Below, one piece after another: positions 35,076 to 44,415 of a DNA stretch of 64,000 bases. This DNA is from Streptomyces melanogenes (GTDB taxonomy: Bacteria; Actinomycetota; Actinomycetes; Streptomycetales; Streptomycetaceae). Position 1 is the stretch's first letter; each line of letters begins with the position of its first letter. A program made the position numbers and the translations under genes. Location of the stretch: NCBI RefSeq assembly GCF_014649795.1, contig NZ_BMTS01000006.1, positions 248,001 through 312,000 of the forward strand, in the 5' to 3' direction. The notes under the pieces were generated by a model. It made no database searches, was not told the DNA's origin, and saw nothing but the letters and a program-made list of their open reading frames with translations.

Positions 35076-36755
35076 ATGGCCAGGGAATTCCAGCGCGGCC
35101 ACAAGGCCAAGATCAGTGACCTGACAGCGGGGACCGATCTGTATGTAGGCGTGCAGATCGGCGCCCCCGGGCTGTCCTTCGACATCAGCTGCTTCGGCCT
35201 CGACGAGCATGAGCAGCTGTCCGACGACCGGTATTTCATCTTCTTCAACCAGCCCAAGTCGCCAGAGGAGTCCATTCAGCTCCTGGGCGCCCAGGCCGGT
35301 GACACCGAGTCGTTCCGCGTCACCCTGGACCGCATCCCGGCCCACGTCCACAAGCTCTCGTTCACCGCGACGCTCGACGGCGCCGGTCAGATGTCGCAGA
35401 TCGGCCCCGGGTACATCAGAGTCGTGGCCGGTGGCGAGGAAGTCGTCAGATACGCGTTCACGGGCGCCGAGTTCAGCACCGAGCGCGCGGTCATGCTGGG
35501 CGACTTCTACCTCAAGGACGTCTGGCGCTTCGCAGCCGTCGGCCAGGGCTTCGACGGCGGCCTTGAGGCCTTGCTGAAGAACTTCGGCGGCGAGGTCGCC
35601 GAGGAGGAGCCCGCGGCGCCGCAGCAGCCGCAGGGCGCCGCCCCGGGCTTCGCGCCGCCCGCCCAGAGCGCCCCCGCGCCCCAGTTCGGCGCCCCGGCCG
35701 CGCCGCAGCAGCCCCAGCCCCCGCAGCCGGCCCCGCAGTTCGGCACGCCCGCCCCGGCCCCGGCTCCCGCGCAGCACTACGCACCGCCGCCGCCGGGATC
35801 CACGCCGCCCCCGGCACCCGCGCCCAGCCCGCAGATCCACGCGGCGCCCACCATCGCCGCGCCGATGACCCTGCCGCCGGGCACCGTCCCGCCCCCGGCC
35901 CCGGCCCCGTACGGACAGCCGCCCCAGCAGCCCTCGTACGGCCAGGTCCCGGGCCAGTACCCCGGCCAGGCCCCGCCGCCCGGCGCGCCCGCGCCGTACG
36001 GCCAGCCCGCGCCCTACGGTCAGCCGGCTCCTTACGGCCAGCCCGCCCCGTACGGTCAGCAGCCCGGTGTTCCGCAAGGGATGCCGCAGCCCGGCGGCGG
36101 CCTCGCGGGTGCCATCCAGCAGTACAAGGAGCTGCCCACCGGACAGCGCTGGACCCCGCAGAACAAGCAGCTCGTCCGGGTCGACCTCGGCGCCGGCGGC
36201 TCCCCGGTGCTGGCCCGCCAGGGCAGCATGGTGATGTACCAGGGCAAGGTCGACTTCGGCTACAAGGGCGCGGGGTTCGCCGGTCGGATCGTCGGCAACG
36301 CGACCGGCCAGGAGATGCAGCTGATGCGCTGCAGCGGCCGCGGCCAGGTCTTCCTCGCCGAGAACAGCGCCCATCTGCACCCCATCGAGCTCCAGGGCGA
36401 CGCCATCTGCGTCTCCGCCGAGCACGTCCTGGCGTTCGACGAGTCCCTCCAGTACGAGGTCCGCCGCATCGAGGGCCACGGGATCCCCGGCGGCGCGCTG
36501 TTCACCATGCAGTTCCAGGGCACCGGCACGCTCGTGGTGATGACCCACGGCACCCCGGTGGTCCTCCCGGTCACCCCGACCACGTTCGCGGACAGCGACG
36601 CGATCGTGGCCTGGTCGGCCGCCTCGCAGGTGATCGTCTCCAGCCAGGTCCGGCTGCGCCGCAACGCCTACCCCGGCCACAGCGGCGAGTCCGTCAACCT
36701 GCAGTTCCGGGGCGCGCCCGGGAACTTCATCGTCGTCCAGCCGTACGAGGTCTGA
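35076..36755 (+). CDS. TerD-AIM24 fusion protein
   Basis: A 559-residue protein. Residues 1-175 are a TerD domain (KAKISDLTAG, FDISCFGLD, DDRYFIFFNQ), a calcium-binding fold of tellurium-resistance and stress proteins. Residues 185-345 are a Pro/Gln/Ala-rich linker with repeated PYGQPA units. Residues 350-559 are an AIM24 domain (beta-rich, mitochondrial biogenesis type). It lacks a signal peptide. It starts a run of three AIM24 genes, so the set probably works together, perhaps as a membrane- or phage-stress complex; that role is inference. Confidence 0.88.
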   Translation: MAREFQRGHKAKISDLTAGTDLYVGVQIGAPGLSFDISCFGLDEHEQLSDDRYFIFFNQPKSPEESIQLLGAQAGDTESFRVTLDRIPAHVHKLSFTATLDGAGQMSQIGPGYIRVVAGGEEVVRYAFTGAEFSTERAVMLGDFYLKDVWRFAAVGQGFDGGLEALLKNFGGEVAEEEPAAPQQPQGAAPGFAPPAQSAPAPQFGAPAAPQQPQPPQPAPQFGTPAPAPAPAQHYAPPPPGSTPPPAPAPSPQIHAAPTIAAPMTLPPGTVPPPAPAPYGQPPQQPSYGQVPGQYPGQAPPPGAPAPYGQPAPYGQPAPYGQPAPYGQQPGVPQGMPQPGGGLAGAIQQYKELPTGQRWTPQNKQLVRVDLGAGGSPVLARQGSMVMYQGKVDFGYKGAGFAGRIVGNATGQEMQLMRCSGRGQVFLAENSAHLHPIELQGDAICVSAEHVLAFDESLQYEVRRIEGHGIPGGALFTMQFQGTGTLVVMTHGTPVVLPVTPTTFADSDAIVAWSAASQVIVSSQVRLRRNAYPGHSGESVNLQFRGAPGNFIVVQPYEV

Positions 36756-36768
36756 GGGAGCCCGGACA

Positions 36769-37449
36769 ATGAACCAGCAGCTCGTGGGCTATGCCCCCAC
36801 CCCCGTCGCGGCCCGGATGGAGAACCACGGCAGCGCCATGCTCAAGGTGGCCATGGCCACCGGACAGGACCTCTTCGCGCGCGTGGGCTCGATGGTCGCC
36901 TACGAAGGCTTCATCCAGTACGAGCCGAACCCGCCGGCCGTGCGCCAGATCGCCCGTGACTGGATCACCGGTGAGGGCGCCCCGCTGATGAAGTGCACCG
37001 GCGACGGCCTGCTCTACCTCGCCGACTACGGCGCCAATGTGGTCGTCGTCCAGCTCAACAACGACGCGCTGTCCGTCAACGGCACCAATGTCCTGGCCTT
37101 CGACGCGAGCCTCCAGTGGGGCGTCGAGCGGGTCAAGGGCCTCGCCAAGTTCGCGGGCCAGGGCCTGTTCAACGTGAAGATCTCCGGCACCGGCTGGGTC
37201 GCCCTGACCTCGCGCGGCACCCCGGTCGTCGTCGACTGCGGAAGCGGCGAGGACGAGACGTACGTCGACCCGGACGCCCTGGTGGCCTGGTCCCCGAACC
37301 TCAAGGTGAAGGGCAAGCGCAGCTTCAAGGCGTCCTCGCTGATCGGCCGGGGCAGCGGAGAGGCCTACCAGATGGCCTTCTCGGGCCAGGGGATCGTCGT
37401 CGTACAGCCGAGTGAGGACAGCACCGACCGCCTGCGGGCCCGGGGCTGA
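36769..37449 (+). CDS. AIM24-family protein (second of three)
   Basis: A 226-residue AIM24 protein made of repeated beta strands with Gly turns (LLYLADYGANVVVVQLNNDAL, split here by several Asp/Asn turns). It starts 14 bp after the TerD-AIM24 stop with GAGGGAG ahead of the ATG. No enzyme motif is seen. It is homologous to the C-terminal half of its upstream neighbour and to the downstream gene. Confidence 0.85.
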   Translation: MNQQLVGYAPTPVAARMENHGSAMLKVAMATGQDLFARVGSMVAYEGFIQYEPNPPAVRQIARDWITGEGAPLMKCTGDGLLYLADYGANVVVVQLNNDALSVNGTNVLAFDASLQWGVERVKGLAKFAGQGLFNVKISGTGWVALTSRGTPVVVDCGSGEDETYVDPDALVAWSPNLKVKGKRSFKASSLIGRGSGEAYQMAFSGQGIVVVQPSEDSTDRLRARG

Positions 37450-37465
37450 GGGGAGCGAGAACACC

Positions 37466-38221
37466 ATGCAGAGCCCGCTTTTCAGCTACACCGAGCAGCA
37501 GTCCCAGGAGCGCTACAGCGCGCAGAACTCCCAGATGCTGCGGGTGGTGCTCACCGGCCACGACGACATCCTCGCCCGCAAGGGCTCGATGGTCGCCTAC
37601 CAGGGGCTGATGGAGTTCGACGGCGAGTACCAGTCGAACGGCCACCAGCGCGCCCGCGCCCACACCGGCGAGGGCCTGGACCTGATGCGCGTCTCCGGCC
37701 AGGGCACCGTCTACCTCGCCAACCTCGCGCAGTACGTCCACGTAGTGGACGTGGACCGGGACGGCCTGACCGTGGACAGCGGCTATGTGCTGGCCATGGA
37801 CTCCTCGCTGCACTACGAGGTCATCGCCGTGGACAGCCAGTACGGCATCTCCGGCACCGGCAAGTTCCAGCTCAACATCACCGGCACCGGCAAGGTCGTC
37901 CTGATGACCTCGGGCCAGCCGCTGATGCTCCAGGTCACCCCGGACAAGTACGTCAACGCCGACGCCGACGCGATCGTGGCCTGGTCCACCTCGCTCCGGG
38001 TGCAGATGCAGGCGCAGACGCACTCCACGGGCGTGTGGCGGCGCCGCGGCAACACCGGCGAGGGCTGGGAGCTCAGCTTCCTCGGACAGGGCTTCGCGCT
38101 CGTCCAGCCCAGCGAGGTGCTGCCCCCGCAGAGCGCGGTGATCGGCCAGGGCCTGCGGGCCCAGTACGGGATGGGCCAGCAGGGCGCCCACGCCCAGAAC
38201 CAGGGCAACGCCTGGAGCTGA
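37466..38221 (+). CDS. AIM24-family protein (third of three)
   Basis: A 251-residue AIM24 protein, 17 bp after the second one and with GGGAG ahead of its ATG. It shares the GSMVAYQG and LMRVSGQGTVYLAN strands with its neighbours and ends with a Gln/Gly/Ala-rich tail. The gene closes the operon at a strong terminator. The three tandem paralogues suggest hetero-oligomers. Confidence 0.85.
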   Translation: MQSPLFSYTEQQSQERYSAQNSQMLRVVLTGHDDILARKGSMVAYQGLMEFDGEYQSNGHQRARAHTGEGLDLMRVSGQGTVYLANLAQYVHVVDVDRDGLTVDSGYVLAMDSSLHYEVIAVDSQYGISGTGKFQLNITGTGKVVLMTSGQPLMLQVTPDKYVNADADAIVAWSTSLRVQMQAQTHSTGVWRRRGNTGEGWELSFLGQGFALVQPSEVLPPQSAVIGQGLRAQYGMGQQGAHAQNQGNAWS

Positions 38222-38245
38222 CCGGGCGTCGGTGAGCGGTCATCG

Positions 38246-38280
38246 GTAAGGGGCGGTCGCCAATGGCGACCGCCCCTTAC
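38246..38280. terminator. Long bidirectional terminator
   Basis: A perfect 17-bp inverted repeat (38246-38262 with 38264-38280) between the convergent AIM24 operon and the Nudix gene. Confidence 0.88.
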
Positions 38281-38314
38281 CTGCCTAACCGTTACTGCCC
38301 GTCAGGCGGGCCCG

Positions 38315-38836
38315 TCACAGACGGGCCCGCGTGGCCTCCATCAGCCGCACCACCGAGTCGTCGGCGACCTCGGCCACCTCGTCGTAGCCGAACCAGCGCA
38401 GGTCCAGCGACTCGTCGCTGATCGCCTCGACCGCTCCGGCCGGGGCCAGCGCCGCGTACTGGACGTCCAGGTGCCAGTTGCAGGGCGAGGGGATCGGGTG
38501 CCGGTCGAGCCGGACCGGCCCGCCCGGCAGCAGTGTGAGACCGGACACACCGGACTCCTCGGCCGCCTCGCGCAGGGCGGCGGCCGTCAGCGAGACGTCC
38601 TGCGGCTCGCAGTGGCCGCCCATCTGCAGCCACATGTTCAGCTTGCGGTGCAGCGTCAGCAGCACCTGCCCGCGCTCCGGGGCGATGACCAGCGCGCTCG
38701 CCGTGAGGTGGCCGGCCTGGCAGGCCTTCCACATCCCGTCCGGGTGCGCCGACAGATGGTCGAGGTACGTCCGGCGCAGCTTGGGCTGGTCCTCGTACGC
38801 CTTCAGGGTGAGGACCGCGTCTTCGTACAGGCTCAC
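38315..38836 (-). CDS. Nudix hydrolase
   Basis: A 173-residue Nudix protein. The box reads GGHCEPQDVSL then REAAEESG near residues 75-97; an N-terminal helix and a WHLDVQYAA strand follow the usual order. The substrate is unknown. GTG 38836 overlaps the stop of the upstream DUF2342 gene (GTGA), so the two are coupled. Confidence 0.88.
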   Translation of the reverse strand: MSLYEDAVLTLKAYEDQPKLRRTYLDHLSAHPDGMWKACQAGHLTASALVIAPERGQVLLTLHRKLNMWLQMGGHCEPQDVSLTAAALREAAEESGVSGLTLLPGGPVRLDRHPIPSPCNWHLDVQYAALAPAGAVEAISDESLDLRWFGYDEVAEVADDSVVRLMEATRARL

Positions 38837-40248
38837 TTGCTCTCGTCGTCCTTGCCGTCGCCGCTGTCCTGGGGCTTGTCCTTGGGCTCGTCCTTGCGGG
38901 AGGCCGCCTCGCCGAGCATCTTGTCGAGCTCCGAGAAGTCCAGCTGCTCGTGGTGGACAAAGCCGTCCGGGTCGTCCAGGTCGGAGGCGGTCGGCAGCAT
39001 GTCCGGGTGCTCCCACAGGCCGTCGCGGCCGTCGACCCCGCGCGCGTCCGTGAGCGAGGCCCACAGGCGCGAGGCGTCCCGCAGCCGGCGCGGACGCAGC
39101 TGGAGGCCGATCAGGGTGGCGAAGGTCTGCTCGGCGGGACCGCCGGACGCCCGGCGCCTGCGCAGCGTCTCGCGCAGGGCGTCGGCCGAGGTGAGGCGCG
39201 GCTTGGCGGCCTCGTGGACCACCGCGTCCACCCAGCCCTCGACCAGCGCCAGGGCCGTCTCCAGCCGGGCCAGCGCGGCCTTCTGCTCCGGGGTGTCCTC
39301 CGGCTGGAACATGCCCTGCTGAAGGGCTTCCTGAAGCTGCTCGGGGTTGGACACGTCGAGCTGGCCGACCGCGTCCTCCAGCTTCGCCGTGTCGACCTTG
39401 ATCCCGCGCGCGTAGCCCTCGACCGCGCCGAACAGGTGCGAGCGCAGCCACGGCACATGGGCGAAGAGGCGCTGGTGGGCCGCCTCGCGCAGGGCGAGGT
39501 AGAGCCGCACCTCGTCCTTCGGGACGCCCAGGTCCTTGCCGAACGCCTCGATGTTCAGCGGCAGCAGCGCGGCCTTCCCGGCCGGGCCGAGCGGCAGACC
39601 GATGTCGGTCGAGCCGACGACCTCGCCCGCGAGGACGCCCACGGCCTGCCCGATCTGCTGGCCGAACATGGCGCCGCCCATCGAGCGCATCATGCCGATC
39701 AGCGGGCCCGCCATGGCCTGCATCTCCTCGGGCAGCACGCCGCCCATGGCCGCGCCGACCCGCTCGGCGACCGGGTCGACGAGCTCCTTCCAGGCCGGCT
39801 GGGTCGCCTCGACCCACTCCGCGCGGCTCCACGCCACGGCCGTCGACGCGCCCGAGGGCAGCGACGTCACCCCGTCCAGCCACAGGTCGGCCAGGCGGAC
39901 GGCCTCCTCGACGGCGGCGCGCTCGGCCGGGCCGACGCTCTCGTCCTTGGTGCCGTCGGCGGTGCCCTGCGCCACCGTCTGCCGGGCGATCTGCTTGGCC
40001 ATGTCCCAGTTCACGGGACCGCCCTCGTAGCTGAGCATCTGGCCGAGCTGCTGGAAGGCCGCTCCCAGGTCGTTCGGGTTCAGCGAACCGAACATCGCCG
40101 CGAACGGATTGTCCGCGCCGCCGGCCCCGGTACCGAACCCGAACGGATTCGCCGGGCCGCCCTGGTTGCCCTTGCCCTTCTCCTTGCCCTCGTCGCCGTT
40201 CTCCGGCTCCTCCGGCGGAAGGCCGAATCCGAATGGGTTGTCACTCAC
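38833..40248 (-). CDS. DUF2342 family protein (putative zincin-like)
   Basis: A 471-residue protein of the actinobacterial DUF2342 family, described as zinc-dependent metalloprotease-like. The core has REAAHQRLFAHVPWLRSH near residue 245 and a VEGWVDAVVHEA helix near 335, but no clean HExxH is present, so peptidase activity is doubtful. The first 50 residues are Gly/Asn/Pro-rich. It is coupled to the Nudix gene, and homologues occur in the same neighbourhood in mycobacteria. Confidence 0.82.
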   Translation of the reverse strand: MSDNPFGFGLPPEEPENGDEGKEKGKGNQGGPANPFGFGTGAGGADNPFAAMFGSLNPNDLGAAFQQLGQMLSYEGGPVNWDMAKQIARQTVAQGTADGTKDESVGPAERAAVEEAVRLADLWLDGVTSLPSGASTAVAWSRAEWVEATQPAWKELVDPVAERVGAAMGGVLPEEMQAMAGPLIGMMRSMGGAMFGQQIGQAVGVLAGEVVGSTDIGLPLGPAGKAALLPLNIEAFGKDLGVPKDEVRLYLALREAAHQRLFAHVPWLRSHLFGAVEGYARGIKVDTAKLEDAVGQLDVSNPEQLQEALQQGMFQPEDTPEQKAALARLETALALVEGWVDAVVHEAAKPRLTSADALRETLRRRRASGGPAEQTFATLIGLQLRPRRLRDASRLWASLTDARGVDGRDGLWEHPDMLPTASDLDDPDGFVHHEQLDFSELDKMLGEAASRKDEPKDKPQDSGDGKDDESK

Positions 40249-40437
40249 GGGTTTCCTCGGCTCCTAGGGCCGCCGGCTCCTGCCGACGGCGACTGCCCAC
40301 CAACACCACCAGCGTAGACATCCGGGCCGGATAAGGGCTCGGTGCTCCGCCGACTCTTGGCCTGCGGCAGGATGGACGTCACCTGGTCCGTACGCGTCAT
40401 TCGTGTACGTACTGAATACAACCGCTGGAGACGCCCG

Positions 40438-41544
40438 GTGAGTTCCCCTGATCCGCAGGTTCGCGCAGCGCGAAACCCTTCCCCCTCAGCCGCGCGGGGT
40501 CCCGTCGTCGCGGTCACCGGTGCCGCGGCCGGAATCGGCGCGCTGCTCACCGCGCGGCTCGCCGCGTCCGAGGAGATCAAGCAGGTCGTCGCCATCGACG
40601 AGCGCCGGGGCGAGGTGTCCGAGGCCACCTGGCACATCCTGGACGTACGCGACCCGGCCATCGCCGAGAAGCTGCGCGGCGCCGACGTCGTCGTCCACCT
40701 GGCGCTCGACCTCGACCTGGAGACGGACGCCGCCGCCCGTACGGCGTACAACGTACGCGGGACGCAGACCGTGCTGACCGCGGCCGCGGCGGCCGGGGTC
40801 CACCGGGTCGTGCTGTGCACCTCGGCCATGGTCTACGGCGCGCTGCCCGACAACGACATCCCGCTCTCCGAGGACGCCGAGCTGCGGGCCACCGCCGAGG
40901 CGACCGGCGTCGGCGACCTCCTGGAGATCGAGCGCCTGGGCCGCCGCGCCCCGCGCGCCCACCCCGGCCTCAACGTCACCGTGGTCCGGCCCGCCGTCCT
41001 GGTCGGCGGCACCGACACCGCGCTGACCCGGTACTTCGAGTCGCCGCGCCTCCTGGTGGTCGCCGGATCCCGTCCGACCTGGCAGTTCTGCCACGTCGAG
41101 GACCTGTGCAGCGCGCTGGAGTACGCGGCCCTGGAGAAGGTCGACGGGGAGTTCGCCGTTGGCTGCGACGGGTGGCTCGAACAGGAGGAGGTAGAGGAGC
41201 TCAGCGGCATCCGGCGGATGGAGCTGCCCTCGGCGGTGGCGCTCGGCGCCGCGGCCCGGCTGCACCGGATCGGGCTGACCCCGTCCCCGGCGGGCGACCT
41301 GGCGTACACGATGCACCCCTGGGTGGTCAGCGTCGGGCGGCTGCACGACGCGGGCTGGCGGCCGCAGTGGACCAACGAGGAGGTCCTCGCGGAGCTCCTG
41401 GAGGAGGTCGCGGGACGACACACCGTGGCGGGGCGCCGGCTGGGCCGCAAGGACGCCACCGCCGCCGGTGCCGCCGGAGCGACGGTCGCCCTGCTGGGCG
41501 CGGCCGCGGTGGTCCGCAGGGCCCGCAAGCGCCGGGGCCTGTAG
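40438..41544 (+). CDS. Extended SDR / NAD-dependent epimerase-like protein
   Basis: A 368-residue Rossmann-fold protein. VTGAAAGIG gives the nucleotide loop near residue 24, and LCTSAMVYG resembles the active-site strand, but the Tyr-x-x-x-Lys pair is not clear, so it may be non-catalytic. The last 30 residues form a hydrophobic helix followed by a basic RRARKRRG tail, which suggests membrane attachment. GTG 40438 has GGAG 8 nt upstream. Confidence 0.8.
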   Translation: MSSPDPQVRAARNPSPSAARGPVVAVTGAAAGIGALLTARLAASEEIKQVVAIDERRGEVSEATWHILDVRDPAIAEKLRGADVVVHLALDLDLETDAAARTAYNVRGTQTVLTAAAAAGVHRVVLCTSAMVYGALPDNDIPLSEDAELRATAEATGVGDLLEIERLGRRAPRAHPGLNVTVVRPAVLVGGTDTALTRYFESPRLLVVAGSRPTWQFCHVEDLCSALEYAALEKVDGEFAVGCDGWLEQEEVEELSGIRRMELPSAVALGAAARLHRIGLTPSPAGDLAYTMHPWVVSVGRLHDAGWRPQWTNEEVLAELLEEVAGRHTVAGRRLGRKDATAAGAAGATVALLGAAAVVRRARKRRGL

Positions 41545-41622
41545 GACCCTCCTACGGAGGGTGTCGGCGACCGGGTGAAAGAGCTATACCGCGATGTCAG
41601 TGCGGTACGGCACGATGGGGCC

Positions 41623-42087
41623 ATGGCACAGACGCACCCCGATCACCCCGGCGAGCAGGCGGCGGACGACCCGATCCGGCTGCTGGAGATCCGTGACACC
41701 CCGCTCTCCCTGGACGAGGTGTTCCGCGCCGTGGGCGACCCCTCGGCGGGCGGCACCGCGCTCTTCGTCGGCACCGTGCGCGACCATGACGGCGGCGCGG
41801 ACGTGGCCGCGCTCGGGTACTCGTGCCATCCGACGGCCGAGGCGGAGATGCGCCGAGTGGCCGACAAGGTCGTCGCCGAGTTCCCGGTCCGCGCGCTGGC
41901 GGCCGTCCACCGGGTGGGCGAACTGGCCGTGGGCGATCTGGCGGTCGTCGTGGCGGTCTCCTGCCCGCACCGCGGCGAGGCGTTCGCGGCGTGCCGCAAG
42001 CTGATCGACGACCTGAAACACGAGGTCCCGATCTGGAAGCACCAGAAGTTCTCGGACGGGACCGATGAATGGGTGGGCGCCTGCTGA
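41623..42087 (+). CDS. moaE: Molybdopterin synthase large subunit MoaE
   Basis: A 154-residue MoaE. Family motifs are FVGTVRDHDGG, HRVGELAVGD and VPIWKHQKF, the last holding the two Lys that transfer sulfur to precursor Z. It works with MoaD, not in this window; MoeZ, which charges MoaD with sulfur, is encoded at 7556. The gene appears leaderless: CACGAT ends 6 nt before the ATG. Confidence 0.93.
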   Translation: MAQTHPDHPGEQAADDPIRLLEIRDTPLSLDEVFRAVGDPSAGGTALFVGTVRDHDGGADVAALGYSCHPTAEAEMRRVADKVVAEFPVRALAAVHRVGELAVGDLAVVVAVSCPHRGEAFAACRKLIDDLKHEVPIWKHQKFSDGTDEWVGAC

Positions 42088-42202
42088 CCTCCCGGGGTGC
42101 CTCCAACGGGTGAACGGGTCGCCCGATCAGGGTGTCTGAAACCCTGTCGGGGGGATCCGCCCCGATTTGCGTAACCGCACCCCTGCCCCGAGCGTTGATC
42201 TC

Positions 42203-42219
42203 GCAGATGGTTAATCTGC
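42203..42219. promoter_or_regulatory. Short palindrome upstream of the small membrane gene
   Basis: GCAGAT (42203-42208) and ATCTGC (42214-42219) flank GGTTA, about 45 bp before the next start codon. It could be an operator; no known consensus fits. Confidence 0.3.
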
Positions 42220-42263
42220 TGATCTGTCAGTGGTGGTCGCTCATTTGGGGACGGGAGGACGGA

Positions 42264-42434
42264 ATGGCTGCACTCACGTGGCTGCTGATTCCGCTTTTCG
42301 CTGCTGTCGGCGCGGCGATATGGGCGAGCTGGGCAGCCCGCAATCGCACGACCGGCGACGTCGCGGAACTCGCCGGCTACAGCCGGTTCCGAGAGGCCAT
42401 GGAAAAGGCCCAGGCCGAGACCGAGCCCGCCTGA
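42264..42434 (+). CDS. Small single-span membrane protein
   Basis: A 56-residue protein: one membrane helix (WLLIPLFAAVGAAIWASWAA) then a short charged cytoplasmic tail. GGGAGG lies 5-10 nt before the ATG. I recognise no family. It precedes the PDZ-S16 protease by about 100 bp. Confidence 0.7.
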   Translation: MAALTWLLIPLFAAVGAAIWASWAARNRTTGDVAELAGYSRFREAMEKAQAETEPA

Positions 42435-42542
42435 CCCCCCTTCGGCGCGTCTCCCGCGCCCCTTCCCGCACGCGGATGCTGACCTCCCCGTACGGACCGG
42501 CCCCGGCGGTGCACTGACAGGCACGTCCCGTACTGTCGTTCC

Positions 42543-43631
42543 ATGCCACGCCGCACCGCGACGATGCTCGCCTCCACCTTGATCCTGATCGCGCTGCTCT
42601 GCGCAGGCGTCCTCATCAAAGTGCCGTACTCGGAGATGTCGCCCGGCCCCACGGTGAACACCCTCGGCGAGGCGCGTGGCGAGCCCGTACTGCAGATCTC
42701 CGGGCACAAGACCTACCCGACGACCGGTCACCTCAACATGACGACGGTCAGGGTCACCGGTGCGGGCTACAACATGAACCTGGTCGAGGCCGTCTACGGC
42801 TGGCTGGCCCATGACAACAAGGTCGTGCCGCACGACACGCTCTACCCGGACGGCAAGACCGAGGAGCAGTCCTCGCAGGAGAACGCCGAGGAGTTCAGCC
42901 AGTCCCAGGAGAGCGCCAAGGTCGCCGCGCTCAACGAGCTGAAGATCCCGGTGAAGTCCCGGGTCGTCGTGGCGTCCGTGGTCAAGGGCAGCCCGGCCGA
43001 GAACAAGCTGCACGCGGGCGATGTGATCAGGTCCGTCGACGGCTCGCCCGTCAAGGAGCCGGGAGACGTGGCGAAGCTGGTCACCAAGCACCGCCCGGGC
43101 CAGAACGTGGTCTTCGCCGTCGTCCCCGCCAAGGAGGCGGCCGCGGCGGAGAAGGCGGGCAAGGAGCCCGAGGGCAGCGAGAACGTCACGATCACCACGG
43201 AGAAGGCCAAGGACGGCGACCGGGCGATCGTGGGGATCCAGGCCGGGACCGACCACACCTTCCCGTTCTCCATCGACATCAAGCTCGCGGACGTCGGCGG
43301 CCCGAGCGCGGGGCTGATGTTCGCCCTCGGCATCGTCGACAAGCTGACGCCCGGCGATCTGACCGGCGGCAAGTTCATCGCCGGTACGGGGACGATCGAC
43401 GACGCGGGCAAGGTCGGCCCGATCGGCGGCATCGAGATGAAGCTGATCGGTGCGCGCGGCGCGGGCGCCCGCTACTTCCTGACGCCCGCCGAGAACTGCG
43501 CGGCGGCCGCCTCGGACACGCCCAGCGGACTGACCCTGGTCAAGGTCTCCACCCTCGACGACGCGACCAAGGCGCTGGAGAAGATCCGCACGGGCGACAC
43601 GGCCGGTCTGCCGAGCTGCTCGGCGAAGTAA
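42543..43631 (+). CDS. PDZ and Lon-type (S16) protease, YlbL family
   Basis: A 362-residue membrane-anchored protease. A signal anchor spans residues 8-26, a PDZ domain lies around 130-200, and the C-terminal S16 domain has the Ser in GGPSAGLMFALG near 260 and the Lys in GGIEMKLIGARG near 302. It degrades extracytoplasmic substrates; YlbL in Bacillus removes a cell-division inhibitor. The gene appears leaderless with TACTGT 6 nt before the ATG. It converges on the PPA1309-like gene. Confidence 0.9.
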   Translation: MPRRTATMLASTLILIALLCAGVLIKVPYSEMSPGPTVNTLGEARGEPVLQISGHKTYPTTGHLNMTTVRVTGAGYNMNLVEAVYGWLAHDNKVVPHDTLYPDGKTEEQSSQENAEEFSQSQESAKVAALNELKIPVKSRVVVASVVKGSPAENKLHAGDVIRSVDGSPVKEPGDVAKLVTKHRPGQNVVFAVVPAKEAAAAEKAGKEPEGSENVTITTEKAKDGDRAIVGIQAGTDHTFPFSIDIKLADVGGPSAGLMFALGIVDKLTPGDLTGGKFIAGTGTIDDAGKVGPIGGIEMKLIGARGAGARYFLTPAENCAAAASDTPSGLTLVKVSTLDDATKALEKIRTGDTAGLPSCSAK

Positions 43632-43658
43632 GAAGTAAGAAGAAACAGGGGATCGGCC

Positions 43659-43706
43659 GCGCCCACGCGCGCGTGAAGGTGTCTCACATCACGCGCGCGT
43701 GGGCGC
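43659..43706. terminator. Strong bidirectional terminator
   Basis: A perfect 18-bp stem (43659-43676 with 43689-43706) and a 12-nt loop between the convergent protease and PPA1309-like genes. Confidence 0.88.
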
Positions 43707-43734
43707 ACCCGACTCACGTCATCGGTGACGCGCG

Positions 43735-44292
43735 TTACTCGGCGAACGTCGCGGCCAGCGCCTCGGCGAGGCCCGGGACCAGACCGGCGCCGGTGAGCAC
43801 CTCGGTCGGCGAGTCCTTCTCGCGCAGCCGCACCGCCGACTCGCGGGCACCGTCGCGCAGCACCGCCACGGTCATCCGGACCTCCTGGCGGTCCGGGTGC
43901 TTGGCCACCCACTTCGCCAGCTGCTTGTCGTTCATGCCCTCGGGCACGGACGTCTCGGCCGACGGCGGAAGCATCAGTCGCTCCACGGTCAGCGCACAGC
44001 CGACCACCGCGTCCGGCCAGGCGATGGTGCCCAGGAACTGGTCGAGGGCGGTGCCGGCCGGGATCTCGTCCTGCTCGATCGGGGTCAGCGGGGCGGCCGC
44101 GTCGCCCTGGTCGAGGCCGAGCTGGGCGGCGAGCCCCGGCTCCTGGTTGCGGAGCTTGGCGGTGTCGACGAGGGCGAACAGGCGGGCCGGCTGGTCCCAG
44201 CCGAGGCCGGACGCGTACTCGTCGATTTCCAGCACTGCGCGGGTGAGGGGGCTCGCGGCCATCGGGGGGCCGGAGGGGGAAACGTTGGACAT
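43735..44292 (-). CDS. PPA1309-like conserved actinobacterial protein
   Basis: A 185-residue soluble protein of the actinobacterial PPA1309 family, with LTRAVLEIDEYASGLGWDQPARLFALV near the start (split in two helices) and GCALTVERLMLPP in the middle. It has no enzyme motif and no known function. ATG 44292 is preferred; ATG 44301 is an alternative with GAGGG nearer. It sits divergent from the UPF0182 gene with about 120 bp between. Confidence 0.75.
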   Translation of the reverse strand: MSNVSPSGPPMAASPLTRAVLEIDEYASGLGWDQPARLFALVDTAKLRNQEPGLAAQLGLDQGDAAAPLTPIEQDEIPAGTALDQFLGTIAWPDAVVGCALTVERLMLPPSAETSVPEGMNDKQLAKWVAKHPDRQEVRMTVAVLRDGARESAVRLREKDSPTEVLTGAGLVPGLAEALAATFAE

Positions 44293-44415
44293 GAGCAACA
44301 TCCTGCCCTCTTTCACCCCGGGATCGGGAACTGAGTAAAGCCTCAGTAAGTTGCATGAGTGGGCTCTACGATCGCGGGGCCTGCTCAATCGACAGCGAAC
44401 TTCGAGGTGCGCACC

